A stretch of 64,000 nucleotides of DNA from Balaenoptera acutorostrata (taxonomy: Eukaryota > Chordata > Mammalia > Artiodactyla > Balaenopteridae), in assembly GCF_949987535.1 (NCBI RefSeq), contig NC_080070.1:8924016-8988015 (forward strand), written 5' to 3'. Under the pieces are notes generated by a model. That model did no database searches. It was not told the DNA's origin and saw only the letters and a program-made list of their open reading frames with translations. Both the position numbers and the translations under genes were made by a program. Below are positions 1 to 12,614 of this stretch, one piece after another. Every line of letters begins with the position of its first letter. Position 1 is the stretch's first letter.

Positions 1-925
1 AAGCAAAGTGCCCTATGATTTTCCACATTTTAATTTGTGTAATCTTCAAGCCTACTCTGACACTAGACATAGCAACCTCTGAACTGATGCCCAGAGAAGT
101 TCAGTGACGTGCCCTCAGCTAGGTCCCTAGTGCCAACTAAAAATTGTCACTCACCATCTGGTTCTACAAGAAGTCACTAACCACCTTAGTTGCTGACCTT
201 CAACACACCCTGAAAGAAGTTCAGGGTGGAGGTCAGGAATGAGGCACTCTGTGCTCTGGGAAAAACTGGCAGAACAGGCCTTCAGATATTTTCAGGAGTA
301 GATTTTATGAGCCTTATTTCTTGCATCTTCTCATATTTAAACAAGCACTAAAATCATTAACGGAGACGTCTGCTCCTCGTGACTAGCAGAAACCTTCCGC
401 CAAACTGTGTGCTTCACTGCACGTATTCCCTGTTCACTAAAATCATATATATACTGACCTCCCCACACTCCTTCTGAGCAGTTCCTCAGAGCCATCTGAG
501 AAGCTGTCTCCCAGGCTATAGCCCTCATTAGGCCCCAAATGACACAACTCACAACTCTCACGTTGTGCATTTTTTTTAGTCAACACTAGTAAACTTCAGG
601 GAACACGTTCAAACACAGTTTTCTGACTATAGCACTCATGCTAATTTTACTAAATCATCCTGGAAGGAAACAAATGGAAACCACACTCATTTAATACAAT
701 TCTGTGGCTTGTACCTCTAGATTATCACATGAAAAGATCCCTTATTTCCATTTCCTTTACACGTCTAGGCAGGCCATGCCTCTTCTTCCCACCTCTGTGA
801 GTTGTTAAAAGTTTGGTACAGAAATGTTTGACCCATCAAGGAAAAAAAAGTGATTGTAGAAAAGGGAATGTGGAAGCACATATGGAGGCTCAGGGGACTA
901 AAAGCATTTGCTTTTCCTCTGGAGT
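1..925. other. Single-copy DNA, nothing recognised
   Basis: AT-leaning sequence with no repeat family that I recognise, no long reading frame with coding character and no RNA gene. Short open frames on both strands show no family motif. It is probably intergenic or intronic. Confidence 0.5.
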
Positions 926-1075
926 TATTGGAGACAGCAAGGGGTAGTGAAAAGAGCACTAGACTTGGAATTTGAGTCCCCACTGTCACCAAGTACCTAC
1001 ACGAGCTTAGGCAGCCACTTCTCCAGCCCTCAGTTACCTCACCCATATTGTTTATTTAACAAGACTTCATCATCA
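926..1075 (+). repeat. MIR SINE remnant
   Basis: The order of motifs fits the mammal-wide MIR: 'gggtagtgaaaagagc', 'agacttggaatttgag', then a degenerate 'cttaggcagccacttctc' core and 'cagttacctcacc'. It is heavily diverged, as expected for a repeat older than placental mammals. The tRNA-like 5' end is present and the LINE-like 3' tail is weak. Confidence 0.6.
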
Positions 1076-1899
1076 TTGCATGGTACCAATCTAACACTAA
1101 GGTGTTCAACTTGGGATTCTCCATTTGCACTCATTATTTGAATCAAACAACTCCTTATCGCGTATTTACCACATCCTTAAGGCTTTGTTACATGCTGAAA
1201 GAAACACTGAGGTAGGATGCCATCTGTTCTGCTGTCTCTCCCAATCCCCCACTGGACCTGCACATTTGAGCAAGTCACTCAACATGTTACATTCCTCCAA
1301 GCCCCACATGGTTCTTCATGCAGATCGGGTTTCAGGATGAGCCATTTCACTTCTGTGTTTATCATCACCCTAAATATGTAGGGTCCTTAGCCATTTTCAT
1401 GCTCATCCCTGACCTGGAGACTCCCTCCTGCCCCAGTTTGCTTATCATCCTTCTCATTTTTTAATAAATTGCACTGGAGAGGAGAATATCATTTTGCTGT
1501 GAATGCCTCATGGCCATTCCTTAGCTTTGGGACCTAAAGAGAGTGGTGACTATTGTAACTGGATGGGTTTGACGCCTATGGAATTTTTATTGGAGGTAAC
1601 ATCCACAGTGAGAAAGAGACTAGGGCAGGGGGCTCCTGCACCTGCCATTGTGAATCTCATCTCCTCGTGCCTGAGTTGTTACCTGGGCAACCAAAGGGCC
1701 TGCCTCCTGCATATCAGGTGAGACAGCTGAGTGGAATCCTGCAAGGACTCACTGAAAGGGCCACCTGATGTTGCCCTGTCTGGCATGTTTGCTTCCTGTT
1801 CAATAGGCTTCTGAGTAAGCTGGTGTCTTAATGTTTAATTGGACCCTGAAAGACTGCCTAGTGAGCACTGCACTACTGTACTTCTATAATTAGTCCCTT
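1076..1899. other. Single-copy DNA, nothing recognised
   Basis: Mixed-composition sequence. Two frames of about 70 residues on the plus strand (1125-1340 and 1503-1721) have no recognisable domain and no splice or promoter context that I can support. Confidence 0.45.
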
Positions 1900-2330
1900 A
1901 TTTCCTGTTAACCTAAGCAACTCCATCACTCCACTAAAACTATCTTCTCAAAAGCCACCAGTGATTTCTTTTTCTTTGTCCAAATCAAAGTCTTTTTCAG
2001 TCTCTTGATGCCCAAGTGTTTTTGACACTTGTCAGCGTCTCATCTTTCCTGAAATTCTCTCTTACTGGGGCCTCATGCTTTCTTTTTTTTTTTTCCGTCT
2101 CACAGCACTTCTAATCATTCTTCTCTTTCCAGGGCTGATTTCTTTTTTTCTCTTTGATTTCCTAAGAATGCTGAATTCTCTAGGAACCAGTCCTCTGGCA
2201 TTTTTTCCCTAGAGTTTCCACTCAAAGTCAGTCAATCTTATGACCGAACTTCTTACACGCAGCTCTTCATCTACAGTGTGAGCATCTCTCTCCTCCCTTA
2301 CTCCAGTGCTGTATATGTAAATAACAAATT
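1900..2330 (+). repeat. L2-like LINE remnant
   Basis: The pyrimidine-rich run resembles the second half of an L2 reverse-transcriptase region: 'aaaactatcttctcaaaagccaccagtga' order, then 'tttttgacacttgtc' and 'cttacacgcagctcttcat'. The match is from memory, with many changes and no open frame. It could be another CR1-like LINE. Confidence 0.4.
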
Positions 2331-2460
2331 CTAATTGTTAAATCCTAAGTATGTGGTCTCATTTTTCAAAACCCTATGTCACACATCCTTTTCCCTATTA
2401 AAACCTGCACAGAGTTTTGTACCCATCATTTATATGCAAACGGGTGAAAAGTGATTTTAT

Positions 2461-2510
2461 TATAATATGTATATATAATATATAATATGTATATATAATA
2501 TATAATATGT
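2461..2510. repeat. AT-rich 20-bp tandem repeat, 2.5 copies
   Basis: The unit TATAATATGTATATATAATA is repeated perfectly at 2461-2480 and 2481-2500, with a half unit at 2501-2510. Exact identity between units suggests recent expansion. Confidence 0.9.
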
Positions 2511-4511
2511 TCATTATTCTCTACGTTTGATGTCATGAAAGCTTTATTTAAAGAGTTATAAAATTCTAGAATAAGTAAAAAAAATTAAACATACTTAACT
2601 TTCATGTAAAAAATATATAGTACTCAAAGCCTAAAATACATAGTTTTCAACACTGTTAAGCAAATATAGGTGCTGAAAAAAGAAAGCCAATCAAAAAGGT
2701 GAAGTTCAGATTGCTGCTATAAACATTCACTATGCCTAAATAAATAAACGCATAAATAAATAGAATTCACTTTCCTTGGCAGGGGATCATTGTTAGGCAA
2801 ACTTCCTCTTTGTTGCAGGCTTTTTCCATCATAATTTTGCAACTAAATTGTTCACATGTGCTGCCAATATATGATTGTAATTATAATTTAAAAATAAAGG
2901 CAATTCTATGTTTCTTCCCCTTTCTGAGCAAGATAATTATATTTCTTTGGAATATAAATTGTCACCATTTTTAGAGTTAAAAATTCTTCAAAGAACAATT
3001 AAGTCTTTGCTGAAACATGAAATAGAAGATAGTTCTAGAGAATATAACAGCGTTTCAATTCAGTGCTTCCAATGAGAACAAAAAAATTGGCTTAACTGTT
3101 GCCCAAGTCAATGATTCTGAATCTAAGATGTCAGGCTGTGTATTTTGAATGAGCTTAAATATATTCAGCAATATAAGCGAGCCTTGTAAACTATAAAGTC
3201 ATTGAAGTGAATCAAATGTTTACTTTCTCTACATAATTGAAACTAGGAAAAATCATATGGTTGTAATATTAAACATCATGTACTTTTAAGTAAAAGTTTA
3301 AAGCGTTTCTCCATTATCTTATTTCTTTTCCAGGAAGAAGGAATCAAAAAACAAGCAAAAAAGTTAAAGTTCTTAAAATGAGGGAATAAAAATTTCCTGT
3401 AGTTCTAAACTATTATCTGGTTCAAAAGCAGTATTTTTAGAGTAGAATTTCATTTTTACACTGGTGCTTAGCTATACATTTTTCTTTTCCATTCCTGTAA
3501 TATTTCGGGGATGTTAGAGCCATGTTTTTGTTGTTCTGATGTAGCTGTGAATATGGTATTGTAAGTTGCATTACAGGAAAGTTTATGGAACCTTTCATTA
3601 GAGGCAAAGACCAGCAGTAGTAGCCTTCTGGTGATTGGAGGGTCTTCCCAAAGTTATGAAGTTTCTACTAAGTCACAGTGGGGCAAGTTCTGCCCTACAA
3701 CCTGAATGAAATCTCTCATTCTTACAAGTAAGCCATGGAAGAGGGAAAACACATACACACACACACACCTGGACACAACACTGGCATAATACGAAAGCAA
3801 TACAATATCCCAAATGTCAAGGATTCAGAGATACATCAGGTTAAAAGAGCAGACACCGACTGCTAAGTTGGAGCCAGAGAAATGGGTGAATGAACCCTGT
3901 TTTCTCTATTTACTGTGTGGATGGAGCGAGTACTTAAAATACAGGACACTCATCGGTCAAATAGGAATAACCTTATGTCATAGAAGATTAAGACCTGCCT
4001 ATAAGATACTGCATCAGCACAGTGCTTGACACATAAGATACACTGAGAAAATGCTACTCTCAAGTATATACTATCCAGAGACCACTGGTCAAGCCTGAAG
4101 CCTGAGGATTGTCCCCAATTGTGGACACAATATGAACAGAATCATGTGTGTCCAGCTGCCCGGAAGTAAGGCTCTTCCCACTTGAGCTCTGCGTCCAAGG
4201 GCAGGGGGCCCACTCTGGGGCCTCTCACACCTGAAGAAGCAGTTTTGTTGGTAGCAGCCGTATACTTACTAGTTATCACTATTACACCTGATTATTATTG
4301 GTTTTTAGCCTTCAGAATCTTCAGAGATCTCTGGTTTCTTGTCTCCAGCAAGGATCCTTTCATTTTCGAGCTCAGAAGGTGGTTTTACAAAGCCTCAAGA
4401 AAATGGCAGGGTCTCTAAAAACATCAAGGCAGTAATATCTTCTATCCTGGTATGGTACATTTTTTTCTTAAGAATAATGTAGAGAACCTGCTAGGTAACC
4501 AGCAGCACTTA
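2511..4511. other. AT-rich single-copy DNA, nothing recognised
   Basis: Contains a short (CA)n run near 3756-3768 and a 78-residue plus-strand frame at 4182-4418 with a hydrophobic stretch (residues about 20-48). That frame has no recognisable family and no supporting gene context, so it is not called. The rest is AT-rich with no repeat I can name. Confidence 0.45.
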
Positions 4512-4711
4512 CAGTTGACCCTTAAACAACATGGGCTTTCGAAAATCCGTATATAACTAACTTATAGTTGGCCCTCCATACAGGCAGTTCTTCTGTACCC
4601 GTGGATTCAACCAACCACAGATTGTGTAGCACTATAGTGTTTAGTGTTGAAAAAAATTTGCATATAAGTGGGCCCATGCAGTTCAACCCCGTGTTGTTCA
4701 AGGGTTACCTG
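4512..4711. mobile_element. Tigger-type MITE (MER28/Tigger2-like)
   Basis: A non-autonomous DNA transposon with terminal inverted repeats: left CAGTTGACCCTTAAACAAC, right GTTGTTCAAGGGTTACCTG (decayed). Internal marks are 'agttggccctccatac', 'gtggattcaaccaacc' and 'cagttcaacccc'. A TA dinucleotide lies just left, as expected for the Tc1/mariner-pogo target. Two more copies occur at 28673-28876 and 53063-53334. The subfamily name is from memory. Confidence 0.75.
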
Positions 4712-5035
4712 CACATGGGTAGGGAACCCTCATTTGTCAAAAGAGGTGTTTCTAGGTCACTTTCTTTACTATCTTCCAGAATGACAAGAAGGTTCAATCC
4801 AGGGACAGATGACAAATATAAATGCACAAGCATCAGAGCGGGCAGTGGGATACAATTCAATAGAAGGAAATGACCTAGGCTCTAATTACCTGGACTAGAT
4901 ATTTCATTCCCTCCTACTGGGGCTCTTTAAAGTTCAACTTCTTTAAGACTGACACCATCTGATCCCTGACAAGTCCCAACCTGACTGGTAGAGAATCAAG
5001 CAGAGGGACAGGATATTGATTAGTGAGCAGTTTAT
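4712..5035. other. Single-copy DNA, nothing recognised
   Basis: About 320 bases between a Tigger MITE and a MIR. No repeat, gene or RNA signal seen. Confidence 0.45.
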
Positions 5036-5260
5036 TGAACACAGTCTTTGGATGCAGCTTCCTGAGTTCAAATCCAGGCTCTGCCACTTACCAGATACTG
5101 TGCCTGGGCTGGTTATTTAACCTCTCATTGTCTCACTTCTATCATCTATAAAATGGGGATAATAATTGCACCTGCCTTGTAGGGTAATCATGTAGATTGA
5201 GTTAACTTTTGTAAGTGCATAGGACATGCATAACACATAGCAGGAACTGTTTGTTTGATA
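5036..5260 (+). repeat. MIR SINE, near full length
   Basis: A good MIR match: 'gttcaaatccaggctctgcc', 'acttaccagatactgtg', 'cctctcattgtctcacttc', 'ataaaatggggataataat' and the end 'gcacctgccttgtagggt' into the LINE-like tail. The tRNA-like part, core and tail are all present in order. Confidence 0.85.
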
Positions 5261-6378
5261 AATCACATAGAATAAATAAATCTACCACAGGTTTGGCATT
5301 ATGGTTGGATCAGAATCCAGGGATAGAAAACTATATCTCGTATTACATTTTTCCTTTAATGCATAATTTTGATTAGTGAGTCATAGAACTTGAGAGACTC
5401 TAGAGATTTCTTTTTTCTAGCCTCATTCTTTCACTTGGGTAAGAAATTATTTCTCCCACTTTATAGGTGGAGCAATGGAGAGTCAGGAAGTTTAAATTAC
5501 TTACTAAATGTGAAACAACAAAAAGAAACTCTGTGAGAAAAGATGAGACTAGAAACTGAGGAAAAAGTTGTCCTAAACCTGTTGTGAGACAGGACTTTTT
5601 TGCGAAATGCAATTCACAGCTCCTCCTGAAAGCAATTAAAATCCTGATAAAACTCCCAAGCAATTTTCTACGAGACTTTGATGATCTTTCAAGATCCTTT
5701 CTGGGAATGTAGGGTCACCCATTCTGCTATAAGTTTTGGAACTTCCCTACCTTTTAATCCATTTTGAGACGAGCCTAATAGTCTCAAACCAGACATTTCT
5801 TTATTGTTATTGCCTCTCTTTTTTCCTACAAAATGTTTTTACTAGCAGGGGGCAACTTGAGTGTGGCTTATCAGCAACCTCTCATTTACCAGCATGTTTG
5901 AAACAAAACTGTGATGTGGGCACAAAATTATTTTATCTGAGAAGTTGTCTTTAAATATATACATATTTCCCAATTGAATACAGCATTCCTTCCTATATTC
6001 TTAATGATTCTTATCCCCCACTGCTTTTCATTAATCCTAAAAACTCATAGATCCATTGAATTAGAGTTGGAAGAGATATTAGGGATCAACCAGGCCAAAT
6101 TTCTTAATTGAAAACATAAGCATCTTCTCAGATGCAGCTCTGGAGACTTAAAGAGAACGTTATAGTAAATGTAAGTGTCCTGAATAAGCCATTACTTATC
6201 CTTTCTATGGGCAAACATGGTTTCTCTATTTGCAGAGGGTTTGTTTCTTTATTGCCTTCCTCCTTACCATCCAGGCTCTAGACAAAAGTGAAAGTAATAA
6301 GAAGTCCCTTTTTCCACCTTTTCTCTCTCTCCCCCGCCAACAGTTGGAAAGGGTAAGACCAGAGAAAACATGAGACAA
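5261..6378. other. Single-copy DNA, nothing recognised
   Basis: AT-leaning sequence with no nameable repeat. An 87-residue minus-strand frame (5400-5663) and a 72-residue plus-strand frame (5736-5954) show no family motif. Confidence 0.45.
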
Positions 6379-6540
6379 CAGTGGTTCTCAAACCTGAGTT
6401 TGCCCCAGAATCACCTGGAGGGTTTGGTAAAACACAGATTGCTGGGCTCCACTCTGGAGTTTCTGATTCTGTAAATCTAGAGTGAGGTCCAAGAATTTGC
6501 ATTTCCAACAAGTTTCCAGGTGATGCAGCCGGTGCCAGTC
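6379..6540. mobile_element. MER5A-type hAT MITE
   Basis: Starts with the typical hAT-Charlie terminus 'cagtggttctcaaac', followed by 'ccagaatcacctggagg', 'gctgggctccactctgga' and 'tctgattctg', ending in a decayed inverted terminus after 'ccaggtgatgcagcc'. A short non-autonomous element shared by placental mammals. Confidence 0.8.
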
Positions 6541-7323
6541 AAAGAATAACCCAGGAGCTACCTCAATGGAAAAATCTCTTTTCGATCATCACCTTCAGAA
6601 CAGACACACCTTTTCTCGCCTTCCCCCAAACGCCAAACCTTTCCCTCCCCCTGCGGGAGGGGATGGACTAAGAGAGTCATATAATCCAAATGCATAATGT
6701 TGAGAGACTGTCAGACTGGAAGGACAAGTGCTGAGTCAATAGGGGATTAAAAGGTGTCCTGAGAGAGGCTGTCGGGAAGGTTCCTGGAGGATCTCGGTGG
6801 GAAGTTCCCTGTGGTCATAAGGTTCTCACCCTGAGAAGCCACTTCTGAATCTCCAGCATCTGGCACTTTACTGAGGTTTCGACTGTATCAATTTAAACTG
6901 GAAGAAAGAACTGGTGGAACTTTCCTCAAGACTCTCTTAGGAAAAGCTCAGGACACTCTTCACTATTTGAGTTTCAGCAAATTTCTCCAGGAGAAGGGGT
7001 GGGGAGACAGTGATCCACGCTTGACCCAGAAGTGTCTTCCTTGGCTCCTTCAATCCAGAGTCCCCTCCCCCGCATCCCCAAGGGCCTTGTTCTCTAGAAC
7101 AAAGGGGTGGGGAAAATGAATGCTATTGACTGTAATGTGATCCCTTCTCCCCATTTTTAAATTCCTGCGGGTGGGATAGGTCTAAGAAGGGGCAGGTTCT
7201 CTTAATCAAAACGATCCTCCTGAAGGTTCTCCTAGTAAGAGGTTATTTGGCGGTCAGGTTTGACTTCTACAAACACACCCTTCCTCCCCCACCCCCATTC
7301 CCCACAACATCCAGTAACATCTT
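6541..7323. other. Single-copy, locally GC-richer DNA
   Basis: Visibly richer in G/C than its surroundings, with several CCCC/GGGG runs (for example 'cctccccctgcgggagggga' and 'gtcccctcccccgcatcccc'). There are few CpGs, so it is not a clear CpG island. No TATA box or gene start can be supported. It lies upstream of a strong splice-donor-like site at 8175-8183. Confidence 0.4.
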
Positions 7324-7330
7324 TGGAGTT

Positions 7331-7635
7331 TTTTTTTTTTTTTTTAATTTTATTTATTTATTTATTTATTTATGGCTGTGTTGGGTCTTCGTTTCTGTGC
7401 GAGGGCTTTCTCTAGTTGCGGCAAGCGGGGGCCACTCTTCATCGCGGTGCGCGGGCCTCTCACCATCGCGGCCTCTCTTGTTGCGGAGCACAGGCTCCAG
7501 ACGCGCAGGCTCAGCAGTTGTGGCTCACGGGCCCCGTTGCTCCGCGGCATGTGGGATCTTCCCAGACCAGGGCTCGAACCCGTGTCCCCTGCATTGGCAG
7601 GCAGATTCTCAACCACTGCGCCACCAGGGAAGCCC
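7331..7635 (-). mobile_element. CHR-type tRNA-derived SINE
   Basis: Reads on the minus strand from 7635: 'gcttccctggtggcgcagtgg' order, with the Pol III A box at 7613-7623 and the B box GGTTCGAGCCC at 7570-7580, then the conserved body and a (TTTA)n/poly-T tail on the plus strand at 7331-7373. It is flanked by the near-perfect duplication TGGAGTTTTTTT / TGGAGTTGTTTT (7324-7335 and 7636-7647). Many CpGs survive, so it is fairly young. Open frames here are by-products of the GC-rich body. Confidence 0.93.
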
Positions 7636-7650
7636 TGGAGTTGTTTTAAC

Positions 7651-7800
7651 CAGTGTTCCCAGTGTCATCAGCATCACGTAGGGAGCACGACAAACTACCA
7701 GGCCAGGACTCCACCCCAGACCCACATCATCAGAATCGACGCTGTGATTTGGCGTCCGAACTGTTAAGGTTCCCAGGTGATTCTGCTGTGCCTTCTAAGG
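7651..7800. mobile_element. Decayed MER5A-type hAT MITE
   Basis: Order of motifs: 'cagtgttcccagtgtcatca', 'gcatcacgtagggagc', 'ccaggccaggactcca', 'cccagacccacatcatcaga' and 'ccaggtgattctgctgtg'. This matches the MER5A layout with many substitutions. It sits directly beside the CHR SINE but is not split by it. Confidence 0.65.
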
Positions 7801-8300
7801 GTCAAAACCTCCCTGATTTCATCAGACAGCCAGTTACATGTGTGGTGGAGCTGCCTGTCTTAATCCGGGCAGTGAGGAAACGCCTCAACCACGGCCGATT
7901 TAGGCAGCAGGGAAACTGCACGAGGGTGCTGTGCGTATGGAAAAAGAAATAAGACCGGTGGTGGGAGAGCCCTTCTGAAAAGGAGCCGCCATCAAAGACC
8001 AAGGAACTTCGCTAGAAACATCCAGTATGTTACCAAACTTGCTGCCCCAAATCACCAGTGTCTTCAGTCAACTATGGTCTTTTGAGAAGTACAACAACGG
8101 AAAACCTCAGCTTTCCCAAGTCAGCGGAGTTTCCGTTCCAGCTCTGAATCTGCAGTGGGGTGAGGGAGAGATTGAAGGTAAGTGTTTGAAACTTCTTTCA
8201 TCTCCAAAGTCTTCCTTTATTTTAGGGCATAGCTGTGTTATTCAGAGGGTCACCCTAATTATGGCTTCTTTATAACTGGCAGACTGCTCTTGGGGCGCTT
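7801..8300 (+). other. Single-copy DNA with a strong splice-donor-like site
   Basis: Unique sequence, richer in G/C than the following kilobases. At 8175-8183 it has AAG|GTAAGT, a full consensus 5' splice site. A frame of 82 residues opens at 8027 and is still open at the donor (51 residues before it); it has no recognisable domain. No acceptor upstream and no promoter element can be shown, so this may be a first exon of a transcript or chance. Confidence 0.25.
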
Positions 8301-10900
8301 AAAGGCGTCAGCGCTTGGAGGATGCCCGCAAAAGGGGACAGTGGTTATTTCATGCAAGATGAGGCTTTTTTTTAACTTTGCTAAGATAGTTGTGGTCTGA
8401 ATTTCTCTTGGAGGAAAATGGGGTGCATTGATCATTTGTGCCTCTTACATGGTGAATAGAAAACAAATTTGAAAATCTCTGCCTGTTCATGAACTTAAAA
8501 CTCAGTGACTCACATTGTGAATAAACCCTACATCCTTAGGCAAAAAAGAAGCAATTTGTTTTCTAAAGCTTTTCTTCTGTCTGGCTGCTTTTTAACTATT
8601 TGACCCAAGGAGTCCTCAGAAAACTTCTAGATAATGGGCTCCTCCCGTGAGCATGTAATGCTTCAGTATTTTTCTTAACATGTACAAACTCTTCATTCAC
8701 GGAGTTGGCTTTGTATTTTCAACTAACTAGGTTGGGCAGAATTTTCCCTCACTCTCTGGTGTTTTGAAATTGTGTGTTTTCCTCCAAGGCTTAAATACTA
8801 AGTTTTTTGGGTTTTTTTTCATTCTCACAAAGAACAGGTGGCTCATCAAGGCCAGAATTTTTCTTAAGTAACATCGCTATGCTTAGTCATGACTCTCTTA
8901 TAAGCCACTTGGCTCCTTTATATTAACGAGGCTCTCTATAACTTTCCTTAAATTCTTGTTCTTTCTTTATCTCTGTTTTCAAAATGGGTGAAGGGAGTTA
9001 AAAAGTACAAACTCAAAGCCATAAAATAATCAGTCATGGGAATGTAATGTATATCATGGGGACTATAGTTAATAATATAGAATATAATTTTAAATGTCGC
9101 TTTGATGTTATTAGGACAGACTTCAATATTCCAAATACTCAGGTAAATGATGTTAAATAGAAAAAAATCTTTAAAAAACTTAAAGGTATTTTTAAAAAAC
9201 AATATTTCTACCTATTCTAATAATCTTTATCCTCAGTGTTTGAATAGTATTCACAAATGCTTGACATCGAGTGAGGTCTTAGTAAATCTTTTTCAATGAA
9301 TGCATGCATGAATAAATGACCGAGTGAGTAAAGGAAGGAATACCCATTGAATATTTATAAATGAGGAAAAGGACATATAGATAGAAAAGTATAGGAGTTT
9401 AGAAGAAGGGATAAAAACTGAATCAGCAATCAAGGGTAATATGGTTCCACAGTTCTGCTAATTAATCCACTGTTTTAATGGGCATAATAGTTAATGCTTG
9501 TCAGCTGACAAGAATGCAACTTGATTCTATTGCTTAGCAATAGTACTGCAAACGATAAAATGCATCTAGTGTCCTATGGAAAGCCACTTTATTAATTTAA
9601 ATTACTAAGACTCCTGAGGAGAGAGGAGATGAACTCCAAAGAAGAAGAAATGATTTTTTAATGTAAAAAATATTACGTACAAATACAATATCAAGAAAAT
9701 ATTCCCTAGCTGGATTGTTAATTTCAAATTAAACTCTCTATAGCTCTTTATAACTGTGATATTGCATTCTATATTAGACACACAGTAGGGACTGAAATAG
9801 AGGCTTGTAAAATGGGGTAGAATGAAGTGAACTAAAAGCATCCTCCAGCTCTATTTAGTGATTAATCTCCAGAACCTTCTTTCTTGAGGTGAGATTGTAG
9901 TCTTTACTATAATTTTCTAAAATAATTTGCCTTTCATTATTTTAAAAAAATGCACACAACTTTTTAGTAGCTATTTTTAGTGTTCCAAGTTCAAACCCAA
10001 GTTTGAAGATAAAAGCTGAAGTAATTGGATTTTATTCTAACACAGAGTGTTATTTGTGATCTAGATCAGCGAAAGCAAATGAGTTTACTCCTCGTAAAGA
10101 CCAGGTCCAGTTGATTGGCAGAGCTACCTGGGACGGGCCCAGTGTAAGAAAGTCACTGAAGCCAGAGTGGGGCTCAGTGATGCTGCCACACTTAGAGGAG
10201 AATAGGGTAGTGCCACAGGCTGCTGCTTTACTGGCCCGAGGAGAGGCAATTCCCTCCATCCTGACAGCATGCTCGGGGAGAGGTGTCCTGTGCACAAGGT
10301 AGTCTCATGTTTTGCAGCTCTCTACAGAATCTCTCAGTGCTCGACACTGAGGAAAAACCTTTTTTCTTAAAAAAAAAAAAAAAAAAGATGTTATTTTTCT
10401 CCTTCAGTGACAATATTAAAACATTTTACCTCCAAAATGAGAATTAATAATATTTTGCGGGCCAGCAAGGGGAAAAAAAAGTACTATAATTTACCTTTTT
10501 AGACAATATCAAAATTATTTTAAAAATCCGCTAAGCATTTGAGGAAATTGCAAAATTAGACCTTGAGAGGTAGAAAACATGTCCCCCATCCCCCTAAAGG
10601 CTTCTAATATTTTTAGTCCCTTTGTGGGGGAACATAAGTGTTTTCCTAACTGGTATTGTTTTGCCCAGTTGCTTTCTAGAGCAACTTCCTTTTTTTTTTT
10701 TTTTTTTCACACTCTCATAGTTCATTAAAATGAGCATCACTAAGAGTCTAAGATGTATTTCCATAAGAGAAAATAATCTGAGGACTAGTAGTTTGAGTTA
10801 TTTTTAAATGAATGATTTTAAAATAGTATGGGCGGTGGAAAAGGTTTCCTTGGCCTGATAACCGTGAAAGCACAAAATGAAAACCTCTTCATTCTGGCCA
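8301..10900. other. AT-rich single-copy DNA, nothing recognised
   Basis: Long AT-rich stretch with an A tract near 10370-10386 and a T tract near 10689-10708. The part from about 10050 to 10310 is locally less AT-rich but shows no gene. No nameable repeat seen. Confidence 0.45.
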
Positions 10901-11130
10901 TAGCTCGAAGGTCACCCCTCAGAGATGCCTGCTCTGATCACCCTTAAAAAAAAAAACGGTTGTCTATCCACCTACCCTGCTTTATTACATCCTATACCTA
11001 TTTGTTCATTGTGCATCTTACCTACTAAAATGTAAGTTCCTGGAGGACCAACGCTTTATCTCTCTCGTTCATTATTGTATCATTAGGACCTAGAATGGTG
11101 CCTAAAATATTTATTCAATGAATGAATTGG
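10900..11130 (+). repeat. L2 LINE 3' end
   Basis: Typical L2 3' layout: 'gatgcctgctctgatcaccc', 'taaaatgtaagttcctggag', 'cattattgtatcatta', 'gacctagaatggtgcct' and the terminal 'attcaatgaatgaa'. Diverged and without coding capacity. Confidence 0.75.
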
Positions 11131-12614
11131 GTAGATGGCTGGCAGGGGGAATAGATAGACTGCTTTATACTATAGATATTTAACTAGCCATTAAGAGAAT
11201 TATTAGGACATCTGAGAAATATTTTCAAGGCAAAAGGAAGTCATTTATTTTAGCCTATGGGACTCTACTAAAGTTTACTCCCTATAAATGACCATCTTCA
11301 TCCTATTTTATTGGGCTAATGATGATTGCTGACCTCTGATCTCCCAAGGGACCTGATAAAGAGATTATCATCTACCTGAGAGATTGACAAGGGTCCTTTC
11401 TTCTCTAGCCCTCTGGACTCGGGGGGATGGGGCATTGGGTTCTTGTGTGTATTGCTTCAATTCTTATATACTTGGAACAGGGCTGCCAGCCCCAGGATGA
11501 AATGTACACAGAGCCAGAATGGGGAAGCGAGGCAAGTTTAGTTGAGACAGTGTGTCATTTAGCTCAGCAGTGGGAGATGAAGCTGGAAAGGAAGACTGGG
11601 GCAAAGAGTGCCGAGTCATGGAGGAAGATGGCGGCTAAGGAATTCAGATTTATTAAGTCAAAAATGGAATCCCCACGCCCACCCTAAACAGGGGTGATGA
11701 GAGATGTTCAGAGAAATAAAACTGTCCATTTCTTCATCAAAAGGACCTTTTTTCCATTGAGGAAAATAACCATAATTATAAAGTTTTATTTTGGTTTGTT
11801 CTTGGTGCTGACTAGTAGTTACACTGTTAAGTTTATGAAAACCTTTTTTCACGACATGGTCCTTTCAGCACTGAAGACCTTCTTGTATTTTGCAAAATGA
11901 TACACTAAGCAGATAATGAAGACAGCAGGCAAATGTACAAAAAATTTTGACATTAATTTATAGGCTGTGCAGTGAGTTTCTCATAACATTAATATCTTTA
12001 TCTACAAATTTCTCATCCGCAAGTAACCACCAGGGACATGACTAAAAATCAAGAAATAAGCAATAAGGCCTCTAAAGTCACCAAACATTTAATAAGGTTG
12101 ATGCATAGGTGAGTTCCTTTAGGTACGATTTACCTTTACCACTATTTACCTTTACTTTTCCCATGATCTTGAAAAAATGGGGGACCTAAAACCTATAATC
12201 AGAGACAAAAAGAAATTAGAAAGCAGAAAGTCATGTGGGAAAACTGGCAATGATGATGGGGGAGGCGTGGGTGGGTAAGGAGTGTAGGAGGTGGGCAGTT
12301 GTACAGGTCCACATAACCTAGCACTCGACAGGAAAAAGGAAGAATAGATAAGCAGACAGAAAGAATGGTAATCTGTGGTATTTAACAAGAGAAGGAGAGT
12401 GTGTAATGCCAACACTTAATGTATATGATATTTATAGATAAACTATACATCAACATTTTCTGCTTAAAGAGACAGAAAAATGTAGTCTGTCTCAGAAAAA
12501 TTTCAATTACATATCATCAACATTGATTAAACAATACTTCTGCTTTTAGAGGGGTGAGTCTGAGCTATCAGGGAAATTTTTTGGCAAAGCCAGGTAAATA
12601 GAATTACTTTATTC
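11131..12614. other. Single-copy DNA, nothing recognised
   Basis: No nameable repeat or gene. An 86-residue plus-strand frame at 11427-11687 begins with a hydrophobic run but lacks any family motif, and no splice or polyadenylation context supports it. Confidence 0.45.

Noticed and set aside
4182..4418. 78-residue frame with a hydrophobic segment
   Set aside because: No family resemblance, no transcript signals and no splice sites. A chance frame is likely.
7247..7767. Three overlapping plus-strand frames of 77-144 residues
   Set aside because: They fall on a CHR SINE whose GC-rich body keeps several frames open. The same peptides recur at 20849, 32706 and 43139.
7324..7800. SINE inserted inside the MER5A element
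   Set aside because: The MER5A starts at about 7651, right of the SINE's target duplication; no MER5A sequence lies to the left.
11427..11687. 86-residue frame starting with a hydrophobic run like a signal peptide
   Set aside because: No domain after it and no gene context.
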